64,000 nucleotides of DNA from Streptomyces sp. HNM0575 (GTDB lineage Bacteria > Actinomycetota > Actinomycetes > Streptomycetales > Streptomycetaceae). Shown here one piece after another: positions 50,392-58,914 of the stretch (the first letter of the stretch is position 1; every line of letters starts with the position of its first letter). The notes beneath the pieces are model-generated. The model did not search any database. It was not told where the DNA came from and saw nothing but the letters and a program-made list of their open reading frames with translations. The position numbers and the translations under genes were made by a program. The stretch lies in NCBI RefSeq assembly GCF_012726265.1, contig NZ_JAASAG010000010.1, forward strand, positions 270,449 to 334,448, written 5' to 3'.

Positions 50392-52038
50392 GTGCCGACA
50401 GTGCCACCAGCGCCCGTACCCGCGAGACCCGCGTCCGCACCCGGCTCCGCCACCGCCACCGCCACCGCCACCGCCTCAACGTCCGCCTCCGGACCGCGCC
50501 GCGCGTCCGCCCGCCGCACCCTCGCCGCCCTGGCCGCCACCGCGCTCGCCACCCCGCTGCTGCTGACCGCCGCCGCCTCACCCGCGGCGGCGCAGCAGCC
50601 CCCGGGATCCGGCGCGGCGCGGTCCGCCGCCTCCGCGTCGCGGCACGACTCCGCCGAGAAGTTCGCGAAGCAGCTCGTACGCCGTACGGGAGCCAAGGGC
50701 GCCATGCGGCATCTCAAGGCGTTCCAGGCCATCGCGCGCCACAACGACGGGAACCGCGCGGCCGGTTCACGCGGCCACGAGCTCTCCGCGAAGTACGCGG
50801 GCACGCTGCTCAAGGCCGCCGGCTACGAAGTCGCGTACCAGGACTTCGACTTCGTCTACCGCGAGACCCTCGCCGAGAAGATGACGGCGGCCTCCCCCGC
50901 ATCCCCGGACGGACGCGACGTGCCGGTCAAGCTGATGACGTACACCAAGAGCACGCCCGAGGGCGGCACCGAGGCCGCGGTCGCGCCGGTCCCGGAGGAC
51001 GAGGACGAGACGTCCGGCTGCACCGCCGCCGACTACGAGAAGGGCGACTACGACGGAAGGATCGCGCTGATCCAGCGCGGCGGCTGCACCTTCGCCGAGA
51101 AGCAGGCCGCAGCGGCCGACGCGGGCGCCGTCGCCGCGATCGTCTACAACAACACGGAGGGCGAGCTCAGCGGCACCCTGGAGGACCCGTCCAACGGCCG
51201 CATCCCCACCGGCGGCATCAGCAAGGAGGACGGCGAGGCACTCGCGGCCGAGGCCGGTTCGGACGAGGTCACGGCGAACGTGGAGCTGCGGGAGTTCCAG
51301 GAGAAGCGCAGCACCCCCAACGTCATCGCCGAGACCCCGGGCGGCGACGAGGACCACGTCGCGATGTTCGGCGCCCACCTCGACTCGGTGACCGAGGGGC
51401 CCGGGATCAACGACAACGCCTCGGGCTCGGCCGGAATCCTGGAGACGGCGCTCCAGTACGCCGCCGCCGGCGGCACCCGCAAGAACGGCGCGGGCGCCGG
51501 GCAGCACAACAAGGTGCGCTTCGCCCTGTGGACGGCGGAGGAGGTGGGCCTCAGGGGCGCCGACCACTACGTCTCCGGGCTCTCCGACGCCGAACGCGAC
51601 AAGATCTCCCTCTACCTCAACTTCGACATGATCGCCTCGCCGAACTACGGCCTGTTCGTCCACGACGGCGACGACTCCGACGGCGAGGGCTCCGGCCCCG
51701 GCCCCGAAGGCTCGGGCCAACTGGAAAGCGACATCGTCGACTTCATCGAGTCGCAGGGCGAGAAGACCCGCGGCGCCGACTTCGACGGGCGCTCCGACTA
51801 CGGCCCGTTCATCGACGCCGGCATCCCGGCGGGCGGCTCCAAGACCGGCGCCGAGGGCATCAAGTCCGAGGAGGAGCAGAAGCTGTGGGGCGGCGAGGCC
51901 GGCGCTGCGTACGACGGCTGCTACCACCAGAAGTGCGACGACCTCCGCAACATCGACAAGAAGGCCTTCGACCTCAACGTCAAGGTCATGGCCGACGCCG
52001 TCGGCCACTACTCACGGGACGTCAGTGACCTGCCGTGA
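50392..52038 (+). CDS. Secreted M28 family aminopeptidase with PA domain
   Basis: 548 residues. A long leader with signal helix (LAALAATALATPLLLTAAAS, then PAAAQQ) is followed by the peptidase fold interrupted by a protease-associated domain (GCTAADYEKGDYDGRIALIQ, RGGCTFAEKQ). Two-zinc site residues are visible: His and Asp in GAHLDSV, the aspartate of GINDNASGSA, Glu pair in WTAEEVGL, Asp in NFDMIASPN and His in YDGCYHQKCDDL. It resembles S. griseus aminopeptidase. GGAAGGA precedes the GTG. It is exported and should release N-terminal amino acids from peptides. Confidence 0.92.
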   Translation: MPTVPPAPVPARPASAPGSATATATATASTSASGPRRASARRTLAALAATALATPLLLTAAASPAAAQQPPGSGAARSAASASRHDSAEKFAKQLVRRTGAKGAMRHLKAFQAIARHNDGNRAAGSRGHELSAKYAGTLLKAAGYEVAYQDFDFVYRETLAEKMTAASPASPDGRDVPVKLMTYTKSTPEGGTEAAVAPVPEDEDETSGCTAADYEKGDYDGRIALIQRGGCTFAEKQAAAADAGAVAAIVYNNTEGELSGTLEDPSNGRIPTGGISKEDGEALAAEAGSDEVTANVELREFQEKRSTPNVIAETPGGDEDHVAMFGAHLDSVTEGPGINDNASGSAGILETALQYAAAGGTRKNGAGAGQHNKVRFALWTAEEVGLRGADHYVSGLSDAERDKISLYLNFDMIASPNYGLFVHDGDDSDGEGSGPGPEGSGQLESDIVDFIESQGEKTRGADFDGRSDYGPFIDAGIPAGGSKTGAEGIKSEEEQKLWGGEAGAAYDGCYHQKCDDLRNIDKKAFDLNVKVMADAVGHYSRDVSDLP

Positions 52039-52354
52039 CGTGAGGGAACGTACGCGGCCCTGACGGAACGTACGGGCACGTGAGGGGGCGCGGGCGGCCG
52101 CCGCAGGACTCCGCCCGCGCTCGCCCCACCCGCGCCGTGCCGGACACCACGGCGCGGACACCTGACACGTGCGCCCTTTCACGCTCCGGAGCCGCCGCTC
52201 GATCCGGCCCCGTGGCGGCCCCGGGCGGCGCCGTGCGGCGTCCCGTATCCCGCCCGTACGCACCTGCCGTGCACCCCTTGCGGCACCGTGCGGGGGCACC
52301 TGTAAGAACCACAGGAAGCTGCGCCCGGCGCGGATGGCCCGGTAGGCTTTCCGT
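52039..52354. other. Intergenic region
   Basis: 316 bases; no gene supported. TAGGCT at 52342-52347 sits at -10 distance from the GTG at 52355, so the next message is probably leaderless. No terminator hairpin is obvious. Confidence 0.45.
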
Positions 52355-52651
52355 GTGATCTTCAAGCGAATCGGAAACGGGCGGCCCTACCCCGACCACG
52401 GCCGGGAAAGCACCCGCCAGTGGGCGGACGTCGCCCCACGCCCGGTGCGTCTTGACCAGCTCGTCACCACGAAGGGCCAGCTCGACCTCGAAACGCTCCT
52501 TGCGGAGGACTCGACGTTCTACGGGGACCTCTTCGCCCACGTCGTGAAGTGGAACGGCGATCTCTATCTGGAGGACGGTCTGCATCGCGCCGTGCGTGCG
52601 GCTCTTCAGCAGCGACAAGTGCTCCACGCACGCGTGTTGGAGCTTGACTGA
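52355..52651 (+). CDS. Conserved actinobacterial small protein
   Basis: 98 residues (MIFKRIGNGRPYPDHGREST, LETLLAEDSTFYGDLFAHVV, LEDGLHRAVRAALQQRQVLH). I recognise it as very well conserved in streptomycetes upstream of the LytR_C gene. It is sometimes labelled an antitoxin-like protein, but no toxin gene is adjacent and I do not adopt that role. The QLDLETLL...DLYLEDG.HR pattern recalls ParB-like folds. The GTG appears leaderless. Confidence 0.78.
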   Translation: MIFKRIGNGRPYPDHGRESTRQWADVAPRPVRLDQLVTTKGQLDLETLLAEDSTFYGDLFAHVVKWNGDLYLEDGLHRAVRAALQQRQVLHARVLELD

Positions 52652-52746
52652 AGCGGCGCTCAGCGCGCTAGCCCTTTCAGGGCCACCACGTCACAACCGC
52701 TGATCATCTAGTAGGCATCGCCTTCATCCCGCACTACTCTGCGCCC

Positions 52747-53427
52747 ATGAGCATGCTGACTCCCCCCGGCATGGGCGGAAAGTACCGCATCACGGGAAAT
52801 CGCTACCCCCGCATGCGCCGCCCCCGTAACCGTCGCAGGATCGTGCTCGCCTCAACCGCCGCCGTCGCAGCCCTCTCCGTCGGCGGGTGGGGAACACTTC
52901 AACTCATCGACATCTTCTCGGGCGGCAGCTCCGCCAACGCCGCCGGCAGCAGCGCGAAGGGCAAGGGCGGCACCGACTGCGCGACGGACGCCAAGTCCGG
53001 CACGCGCGGCGGCGAGAACACGGGCGGCAAGTCCCGCGAGCTGCCCGAGCCCGGCTCGATCAAGGTCAACGTCCTCAACGCGACCGACCGCAGCGGACTC
53101 GCCAAGTCCATTGCCGACAAGCTGAAGAAGCGGGGATTCAAGATCGGCGATGTGGCCAACGCGCCCGACGAGTTCGACAAGAAGGTCGAGAACGCCGGTG
53201 TGCTGCTGGGCGCCCCCGGCAAGGAGGGCGACACCCGTCTGAAGGTGCTGGGCACTCACTTCACGGACGTCGACACCCGGTTCGACGACCGCAAGGGCGA
53301 CGACGTGGACTTCATCATCGGCAAGGCCTACGACAAGCTCGCCGACGAGAAGGAAGCCGCCAAGGCCCGTACGGCGCTCGGCAATCCGAAGCCGTCGTCC
53401 CACTCCCGCGGCGACTGCGAGAAGTAA
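52747..53427 (+). CDS. LytR C-terminal domain protein
   Basis: 226 residues. Basic start, one membrane helix (IVLASTAAVAALSVGGWGTL), a Gly/Ser/Lys-rich spacer, then a LytR_C domain: SIKVNVLNATDRSGLAKSIA, KLKKRGFKIGDVANAPDEFD and VDFIIGKAYDKLAD. It lacks the LytR-CpsA-Psr phosphotransferase domain, so it is an extracellular accessory domain only. TACTCT lies 12 bases before the ATG, so the transcript is likely near-leaderless. Confidence 0.88.
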   Translation: MSMLTPPGMGGKYRITGNRYPRMRRPRNRRRIVLASTAAVAALSVGGWGTLQLIDIFSGGSSANAAGSSAKGKGGTDCATDAKSGTRGGENTGGKSRELPEPGSIKVNVLNATDRSGLAKSIADKLKKRGFKIGDVANAPDEFDKKVENAGVLLGAPGKEGDTRLKVLGTHFTDVDTRFDDRKGDDVDFIIGKAYDKLADEKEAAKARTALGNPKPSSHSRGDCEK

Positions 53428-53495
53428 GGACACCGGCCGGGGGCATCGACTCCGGTCCGTTCCCGGCCGCCCGCGGCGGCCGCCTCCGGATCCGG

Positions 53496-53533
53496 CTCCC
53501 GGCTCACGGCTCCCGGCTCCCGGCTCCCGGCTA
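53496..53533. repeat. Tandem GGCTCCC repeats
   Basis: About five copies of an 8-base unit (CGGCTCCC) between the convergent LytR_C and upp genes. No other role seen. Confidence 0.7.
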
Positions 53534-54166
53534 GCCCGCGGTGCCGTACATCCGGTCGCCGGCGTCGCCCAGCCCGGGCACGATGTAGCCGTGTTCGTTG
53601 AGCCGTTCGTCGATCGAGGCGGTCACGACGGTCACCGGTGTCCCCGCCAGCTCCCGCTCCATCAGACGTACGCCCTCGGGCGCCGTCAGCAGGCAGATCG
53701 CGGTCACGTCGTCGGCGCCGCGCCGGATCAGCTCGTCTATCGCGGCCACGAGCGTGCCGCCCGTGGCGAGCATCGGGTCCAGCACGTACACCTGACGCCC
53801 GGACAGATCGTCGGGCATCCGGTTGGCATAGGTCGACGCCTGAAGGGTCTCCTCGTCACGGATCATGCCCAGGAACCCGACCTCCGCGGTGGGCAGCAGC
53901 CGCACCATGCCGTCGAGCATGCCCAGCCCCGCACGCAGGATCGGTACGACGAGAGGGCGCGGATGGGACAGGCGCACGCCGGTGGTCGCGGCGACCGGGG
54001 TGCGGATCTCCACCGCGTCGATGCGCACGTCCCTCGTCGCCTCGTACGCGAGCAGCGTCACCAACTCGTCGGCGAGACGCCGGAACGTCGGTGAGTCGGT
54101 GCGCTCGTCGCGCAGCGTGGACAGCTTGTGCGCCACCAGCGGGTGGTCGACGACGTGGATCCGCAT
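53531..54166 (-). CDS. upp: Uracil phosphoribosyltransferase
   Basis: 211 residues, the family length. Converts uracil and PRPP to UMP. PRPP loop VYVLDPMLATGGTLVAAIDE, uracil-binding C-terminus HGYIVPGLGDAGDRMYGT, and RLSHPRPLVVPILRAGLGML are all present. TAGTGT lies 9-14 bases before the ATG, suggesting a leaderless message. Single gene. Confidence 0.96.
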   Translation of the reverse strand: MRIHVVDHPLVAHKLSTLRDERTDSPTFRRLADELVTLLAYEATRDVRIDAVEIRTPVAATTGVRLSHPRPLVVPILRAGLGMLDGMVRLLPTAEVGFLGMIRDEETLQASTYANRMPDDLSGRQVYVLDPMLATGGTLVAAIDELIRRGADDVTAICLLTAPEGVRLMERELAGTPVTVVTASIDERLNEHGYIVPGLGDAGDRMYGTAG

Positions 54167-54258
54167 GCGCCCGACACTAGCGGAGGCACGTGTACGGCTC
54201 GTACTGGCGTACCCCTGCGCGACGGGGGAAAGCGGTCAGGTATCCCGGAGGTGCACAG

Positions 54259-54573
54259 ATGTCGGACTCCCAGAAGCCGAGCAAGCACAGCAATCCGAGC
54301 AGGAGCGGGCAGTCGGGCGGGCCCGGGCGGGCGCGTGAGGCCCGGCAAACCCGGCAGACCCGGAGCGAGAGCCGGAGCCAGGTTCAGGACAAGGGCCGGA
54401 GCCAGGTCCGGAGTGAGGCCCGGAGTGAGGGCGACGCGGAGCGGCTGCGCCGCCGGGCCCGCTTCCTGCGCGAGCGCAACGAGGCCAGGGAACTGCGCGA
54501 TCGCGTACAGCCGCGCCGCAGCCGCACCGAGCGCATGCGCCAGGCGATGCGGATGAGGACCTTCCGCTGGTGA
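54259..54573 (+). CDS. Small basic hypothetical protein
   Basis: 104 residues, very rich in Arg, Ser, Gln and Glu with short internal repeats (ARQTRQTRSESRSQVQD, RSQVRSEARSEG) and a highly basic helical end (ERMRQAMRMRTFRW). GGAGG precedes the ATG. No family recognised; a nucleic-acid-binding or disordered protein is possible. It is divergent from upp. Confidence 0.6.
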   Translation: MSDSQKPSKHSNPSRSGQSGGPGRAREARQTRQTRSESRSQVQDKGRSQVRSEARSEGDAERLRRRARFLRERNEARELRDRVQPRRSRTERMRQAMRMRTFRW

Positions 54574-54820
54574 CGCGTTTGATGTCCCTCCTGTGAAGGC
54601 CACAGCGGACAGAAATCGCCAAATCACAACACCTGGTCAAGAAACGGTCACCCTGTGTTCTCATCACAGTGTCCGCACAAGAGATCTGCGCAAACACCCG
54701 CACGACGCACTGCCGAAGACCCTTCGCGCAGCCGCGGTTTCTGCCACGATTCCGATTGGGGCGGGGCGAAGTCCTCGTCAGCAGCCATCGGGCACCTCAG
54801 AAACCAGTGGGAGAGTCACG

Positions 54821-55369
54821 GTGTATTTCGCCGCACTGCTCGCGCGCACCGAAGACGGGTGGGAAGCGAGCGACACGGAGCTCGACGATGTGGAGACCCT
54901 GGCCGACCTGGCCGACCTGGCCCGGGAGACAGCGACCGACGACGAACCTGTGCTGGCCTGCATCGAGCAGGAGGGCGAGTGGTTCGGGGTCGTGAGGGTC
55001 GAGGGGGAGGACGACCCGCGCGTCTTCGTCTCGGACGCCGCCGCTGCCATGCGCAGCTCGTACGGCGAGATCCTGCTCTCCGACGAGCTCCTGGGCCGCG
55101 AGCCGGAGAACCCGGACGAGCTCGACCAGCTCGTGGACCTCGACGGCACCGAGGACGGTGAACCGGAGTCGAAGGAGTCCGACGACGGCGGTGGCGACGA
55201 CCCCGCCGCGGCGTCGGAGAGCGCGCCCATCGGCCCGCTGGGCGACGCGAGCCTGCTCGCCGACCTCGGAATGGAGGACAAGGCCCTGCTCTCACTCGCT
55301 CCCGAGGACGCACTGAGCGAGATCGCGGACGCGCTGGGCTGCACTGACGTACTGGAGGCCGTGCGTTAG
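54821..55369 (+). CDS. tRNA adenosine deaminase-associated protein
   Basis: 182 residues: MYFAALLARTEDGWEASDTE, the hallmark start (GTG codon), then VLACIEQEGEWFGVVRVEGE, DDPRVFVSDAAAAMRSSYGE, a Glu/Asp/Gly-rich acidic linker, and a conserved end (LLADLGMEDKALLSLAPEDA). The family always sits next to tadA in actinobacteria, as here (61 bases). Its mechanism is not known. GGGAG precedes the start. Confidence 0.9.
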   Translation: MYFAALLARTEDGWEASDTELDDVETLADLADLARETATDDEPVLACIEQEGEWFGVVRVEGEDDPRVFVSDAAAAMRSSYGEILLSDELLGREPENPDELDQLVDLDGTEDGEPESKESDDGGGDDPAAASESAPIGPLGDASLLADLGMEDKALLSLAPEDALSEIADALGCTDVLEAVR

Positions 55370-55429
55370 CCGGCTGTAGGCCGTGCGTTAGCCGACGGTG
55401 CGGGGCGGCGACGGTAGGAGACTGGCTGC

Positions 55430-56044
55430 ATGACCGACGCCGCTCACGCCCCGGGTCCCGGGTCCCGCCCCGGGCCTGATCCCGGGTCTGCCCCCGGACC
55501 TGATCCTGTTCCCGGCGCCGGCGCCAGCGCCGTGGACGGTCCGGTGCCGACCCCCGGGCCCGAAGGGCCCGACCCCGTACGCGACCGCTGGCGGGAGCCC
55601 ATGCGCCGCGCTCTCGACGAGGCGGTACGGGCGCGGGAGACCGGCGACGTACCGGTGGGGGCGCTCGTACTCGATCCGGGCGGCGAGGTGATCGGGAGCG
55701 GGCACAACGCACGTGAGGCGTGGGGCGACCCCACGGCCCACGCCGAGATCGTCGCCATCCGCGCGGCGGCCGGCACTCTCCACGGCGAGTGGCGGCTGGA
55801 GGGCTGCACGCTCCTGGTCACCCTGGAGCCCTGCACGATGTGCGCGGGCGCGGCGGTCCTCTCCCGTCTGGAACGCGTGGTGTACGGCGCGGTGGACCCG
55901 AAGGCCGGCGCGGCGGGCTCCCTTTGGGACGTCGTACGGGACCGGCGACTCAACCACCGCCCCGAGGTGATCCACGGCGTGCTGGCCGACGAATGCGGGG
56001 CGCTGCTCACGGACTTCTTCCGCGGCTCCCCGGGTCCCGGCTGA
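55430..56044 (+). CDS. tadA: tRNA-specific adenosine deaminase
   Basis: 204 residues. Deaminates A34 of tRNA-Arg(ACG) to inosine. Zinc/catalytic motifs: His-Ala-Glu in DPTAHAEIVAIRAAAGT and the cysteine pair in LEPCTMCAGAAVLSRLERVV. A Pro/Gly/Asp-rich leader of about 50 residues (GSRPGPDPGSAPGPDPVPG) precedes the usual start at VRDRWREPMRRALDEA, so a shorter form beginning at MRRALDEA is conceivable. The ATG at 55430 has TAGGAG upstream. Confidence 0.93.
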   Translation: MTDAAHAPGPGSRPGPDPGSAPGPDPVPGAGASAVDGPVPTPGPEGPDPVRDRWREPMRRALDEAVRARETGDVPVGALVLDPGGEVIGSGHNAREAWGDPTAHAEIVAIRAAAGTLHGEWRLEGCTLLVTLEPCTMCAGAAVLSRLERVVYGAVDPKAGAAGSLWDVVRDRRLNHRPEVIHGVLADECGALLTDFFRGSPGPG

Positions 56045-56186
56045 GTCCCGACCGACCGCCGGACCCGTCCCGCACCACCCCGCGCACCGGACGCGCGGCG
56101 CTCGTACGGCCCCTGTCTCGTGCTGCCGCATACGGCCTCCCGAACGGATTTCGGCACACGGCACCCCTTGGGCTAGAGTGCCTCTC

Positions 56187-56271
56187 GGTAGCGTGTCCGA
56201 GCGGCCGAAGGAGCTCGCCTCGAAAGCGAGTGAGGGGCAACCCTCCGTGGGTTCAAATCCCACCGCTACCG
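56187..56271 (+). tRNA. tRNA-Ser (anticodon CGA)
   Basis: 85 bases. Acceptor GGTAGCG / CGCTACC, discriminator G, anticodon CGA in CCTCGAAAG, long variable arm (AGTGAGGGGCAACCCTCCGT) and T arm GGGTTCAAATCCC. No CCA is encoded. No second copy of its 3' end was found in the window. Confidence 0.95.
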
Positions 56272-56282
56272 CTGTGATAGTG

Positions 56283-56327
56283 CAACGACGGCGGGCCGGG
56301 TCCTAGGGATCCGGCCCGCCGTCGTTG
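56283..56327 (+). terminator. tRNA-Ser(CGA) terminator
   Basis: A 17-base-pair stem (CAACGACGGCGGGCCGG and its complement) around GTCCTAGGGAT, 12 bases after the tRNA. Confidence 0.85.
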
Positions 56328-56333
56328 TGGGGC

Positions 56334-56351
56334 TCAGTTTGGGTCTCAGTT
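56334..56351. other. CTCAGTTTNNGTCTCA motif beside tRNA-Ser(CGA)
   Basis: CTCAGTTTGGGTCTCAGT at about 56333-56350 matches CTCAGTTTCCGTCTCAGT at 22406-22423 and CTCAGTTTCAGTCTCATT at about 26027-26044. In the first of those it is the stop region of an integrase remnant. Confidence 0.5.
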
Positions 56352-56427
56352 CGCGGCCCGGAGAGTGTGAAGTACCGGGCCGGGCGATGGCTTCGTTCAC
56401 GTCCAGCGGACTGACTGACCAGGGGAA

Positions 56428-56757
56428 CTATTCGTCCGGTTCATCGGCGAGCGCGACTACCTCGTCCCGATGGGCTTGACCTTCTTCATTCCGCCCTAGC
56501 GTGGACAAGATGGTTCCGAGGTTGTTCAGCGAGTTGGCGAGGTCGGGGCGGAAGCGCTCCGGAGCCGCCGCGGCCAACTCCCGGTAGAGCCCTACAGCCT
56601 CTTGGACGGATGCCAGCGCCTCCTCCACACGCCCCAGCTTCGACAGTCGGTTGCCGAGGTTGTTCAGCGAGTTGGCGAGGTCAGGGCGGAAGCGCTCCGG
56701 TGCTGTTGCAGCCAACTCCCGGCGAATAGCTACGGCTTTCTGGGCGGCTGCCTGCCG
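56428..56757 (-). pseudogene. 3' fragment of a TPR protein gene
   Basis: The minus strand encodes two 46-residue TPR units with high identity (RRELAATAPERFRPDLANSL and YRELAAAAPERFRPDLANSL, each with NNLG...LGR.EE), then ADEPDE and stop. These are typical of large NB-ARC or CHAT-linked TPR proteins. Going upstream, TPR coding ends near 56757, exactly where an oppositely oriented glycosyltransferase fragment begins. The open frame that continues to 57486 is antisense to that fragment and is not TPR. Confidence 0.7.
56516..56735. repeat. 138-bp direct repeat (two TPR-coding units)
   Basis: CCGAGGTTGTTCAGCGAG begins at 56516 and again at 56654, and similarity continues for most of each 138-base unit. 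Confidence 0.8.
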
Positions 56758-56760
56758 GAC

Positions 56761-57459
56761 GCGTATCGCTCGCTCCAGGAGCAGGAGCTGCCGGACGGGT
56801 GGGAATGGCAGTGGGTCATCCAGGAGGACGGCGAGACGGACCAGGTCGCCGAACTCGTCCCCGACGACCTGCGGGTGAGCTTCGCCCAGGGCCGGCGCGG
56901 CGGCCCCGGTGTCGCCCGCACCATGGGACTCGCCCGCGCGCAGGGCGAGTTGGTCAAGGTCCTCGACGCCGACGACATGCTCACCCCAGGCGCTCTCGCC
57001 CGCGACATCGCCGTCTTCGAGCGTGAGCCGGACGTCGCGTGGACGACGTCCCGCGTACTCGACGCGATGCCGGACGGGTCCACGGTCGGCTTCGACCGAG
57101 ATCCCGACGAGGGCCCCATCGAAGGCGGTTCGGTCCACGAGCACTGGAAGTCCCACGACTACCGCGCCCAGGTCCACCCGGCGACCCTCTGCATCCGCCG
57201 GGACCTGCTGCTCGCCCTGGGCGGCTGGATGGCCCTGCCTGCATCGGAGGACACGGGGCTGCTGCTCGCGCTGAATGCGGTGAGCAGGGGGTACTTCACA
57301 CGTGAGGTGGGGCTGATGTACCGCAAGTGGCCTGGCCAGGCCACGAATCAAGCAGCGCACGCGCACAAGGACGAGCGGGAGGCGCGGATGGCAGTGGTCG
57401 ACGCCCGAGTCCGAGGACTCATCGAGTTGGGTTGGGACTACTCGCCCCGGACGGGATAG
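56761..57459 (+). pseudogene. 5'-truncated GT2-type glycosyltransferase gene
   Basis: From about 56761 the plus strand reads a glycosyltransferase core: AYRSLQEQELPDGWEWQWVI, QEDGETDQ, GVARTMGLARAQGELVKVLD, ADDML (D-x-D type site), VHPATLCIRRDLLLALGGWM, ALPASEDTGLLLALNAVSRG. The end is intact (WDYSPRTG, stop at 57457). The N-terminal ~30 residues including the usual first strand and start are missing, replaced by antisense TPR sequence. Codon bias is good, so the truncation is recent. Confidence 0.72.
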
Positions 57460-57933
57460 GCGCTGCCGTGATGCGCTGCGATCCATAGATGGCCACTGGC
57501 TAACGCCTCATCACCGAGGTTCTATCTGCTGCGCCTGGCCGGCAGCGCGTGCCGTGCCAAGGTCACCTGCTGGGACCTTCAGCCCCCTCAGCTAAGGAAC
57601 TGGCCCCTCACTGAGGTGTCCCCTCGGCCCCCATGCCCCGCCGACCGCCCCCACCCTTGCTTCTCTGGAAGACCGGCCTGCCCTGCCCACGCATGAAGGG
57701 GCGTCCTCACCATCATGAGTTCCTCAGCGACCAGCCGTACCCGGCACCTCCAGGTCAGGGGTTCCTTGTTCGCCCTTTCGGTTCGCATCGCTAGTGTCGC
57801 GTTGGCATGGAGATACAACAGGAACCGCAAGGGCCCTCACACCGCTGAGCGCGATTTGCGGTCTTGACGCACTTAGCTCGTCGGTGTGTGGTGGTTCTCA
57901 TCGCGGCTGCGTGAAATTAGGGGGCTGGTGATC
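57460..57933. other. Intergenic region, AT content rising
   Basis: About 470 bases. No gene is supported. GC content visibly falls from here to about 59.7 kb, marking a change of origin. TAGTGT around 57793 and TTGACG around 57866 could be promoter parts. Confidence 0.4.
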
Positions 57934-58914
57934 ATGGTGCGCAGAATTTCAGCTTTCGTTCTGTGCTTACTCTGCTTAGCAGGGTGTACGCATTCATCCG
58001 ATGAGGATGTCCTAGACGGCAGGGACACGATCAGCGAGACGCCGTCCCATTCAGAGTCGCCTTTGGGCAAACGATTCGAATACGATCGACGGGTGATCGG
58101 AAGCGAATACGGAGAGCAGAGCGAAGGGGCACACCCAAGCCCAGACGGTCGGTATCAAGTGCGAGTCAACAAGAGCAATATCTTCATCGAAACCTCTGAT
58201 GGAAAACGTTTCGACTGGTTCGACAGTGGATCGGACTGGGGGCCTCGTGCGATGGACTTCTCTCCGGACGGTCGCTTTTTCGCGGTAGCCGTTCCCGACT
58301 CTGTAATCATCTACAACTTCCACACCAAAAATCCCAGAGCCTTGATCAGCAAACAGCTGATCAATATCAGATTTTCCGACGACGGAAACTACATCGTCGG
58401 GGAAGAATTCCTTGAACATCGCAGTGGTAGATTTGTGACCTTTAACGTGCACACGGGGAAGCGAACCACCTCACCCACGCCACCCACTGTTGAGGATCGG
58501 AGCGATCCGAAAATATGGCAAAGCGACGAATTAGCGATTGTTAATAAGGGGCGTAGGGTAATCGCCGCCGGCGTTGACGGGTACTTCGTGTGGTCAGTAA
58601 GTGATCGGCACCTCACTTGGATGCCCTGCGGTTGTCAACCAACAGGTGCTGCCGTTGACCGTAAGGCTCATAGAGTGGCATACATGCTTCCGGAAGGAAG
58701 AATTTCGTTGTGGAGGACATCCGATCGCCGCGAGATATCTCGCTGGAAGCTGCCGAAGGCGGTTGATCATGGCCGCGAGCAAATCTATGCCGGTGCGGCA
58801 ATGGCATTCGCCGAGGGGCGAGATTATCTACTTACCTATTTCCTCGACAAGGGTGAGGTTTGGGCCCTTCCGAAGGGTGAGTTCGTGGGCTCATGGAAGG
58901 GAAGCACAAAGTGA
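57934..58914 (+). CDS. Lipoprotein with WD40-like beta-propeller
   Basis: 326 residues. Lipoprotein signal MVRRISAFVLCLLCLAGCTH (lipobox LAGC). The rest has propeller-like strands (PSPDGRYQVRVNKSNIFIET, AMDFSPDGRFFAVAVPDSVI, FSDDGNYIVGEEF, RRVIAAGVDGYFVWSVSDRH, HRVAYMLPEGRISLWRTSDR). GGGGG lies before the ATG at 57934. Base composition is clearly more AT-rich than the rest of the window, with A/T-ending codons, so it is probably acquired. It is coupled to the next gene by a GTGA overlap. The role is unknown. Confidence 0.72.
   Translation: MVRRISAFVLCLLCLAGCTHSSDEDVLDGRDTISETPSHSESPLGKRFEYDRRVIGSEYGEQSEGAHPSPDGRYQVRVNKSNIFIETSDGKRFDWFDSGSDWGPRAMDFSPDGRFFAVAVPDSVIIYNFHTKNPRALISKQLINIRFSDDGNYIVGEEFLEHRSGRFVTFNVHTGKRTTSPTPPTVEDRSDPKIWQSDELAIVNKGRRVIAAGVDGYFVWSVSDRHLTWMPCGCQPTGAAVDRKAHRVAYMLPEGRISLWRTSDRREISRWKLPKAVDHGREQIYAGAAMAFAEGRDYLLTYFLDKGEVWALPKGEFVGSWKGSTK

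Noticed and set aside
56428..57486. One 352-residue minus-strand protein
   Set aside because: Only the C-terminal ~110 residues are TPR; the rest is antisense to a recognisable glycosyltransferase.
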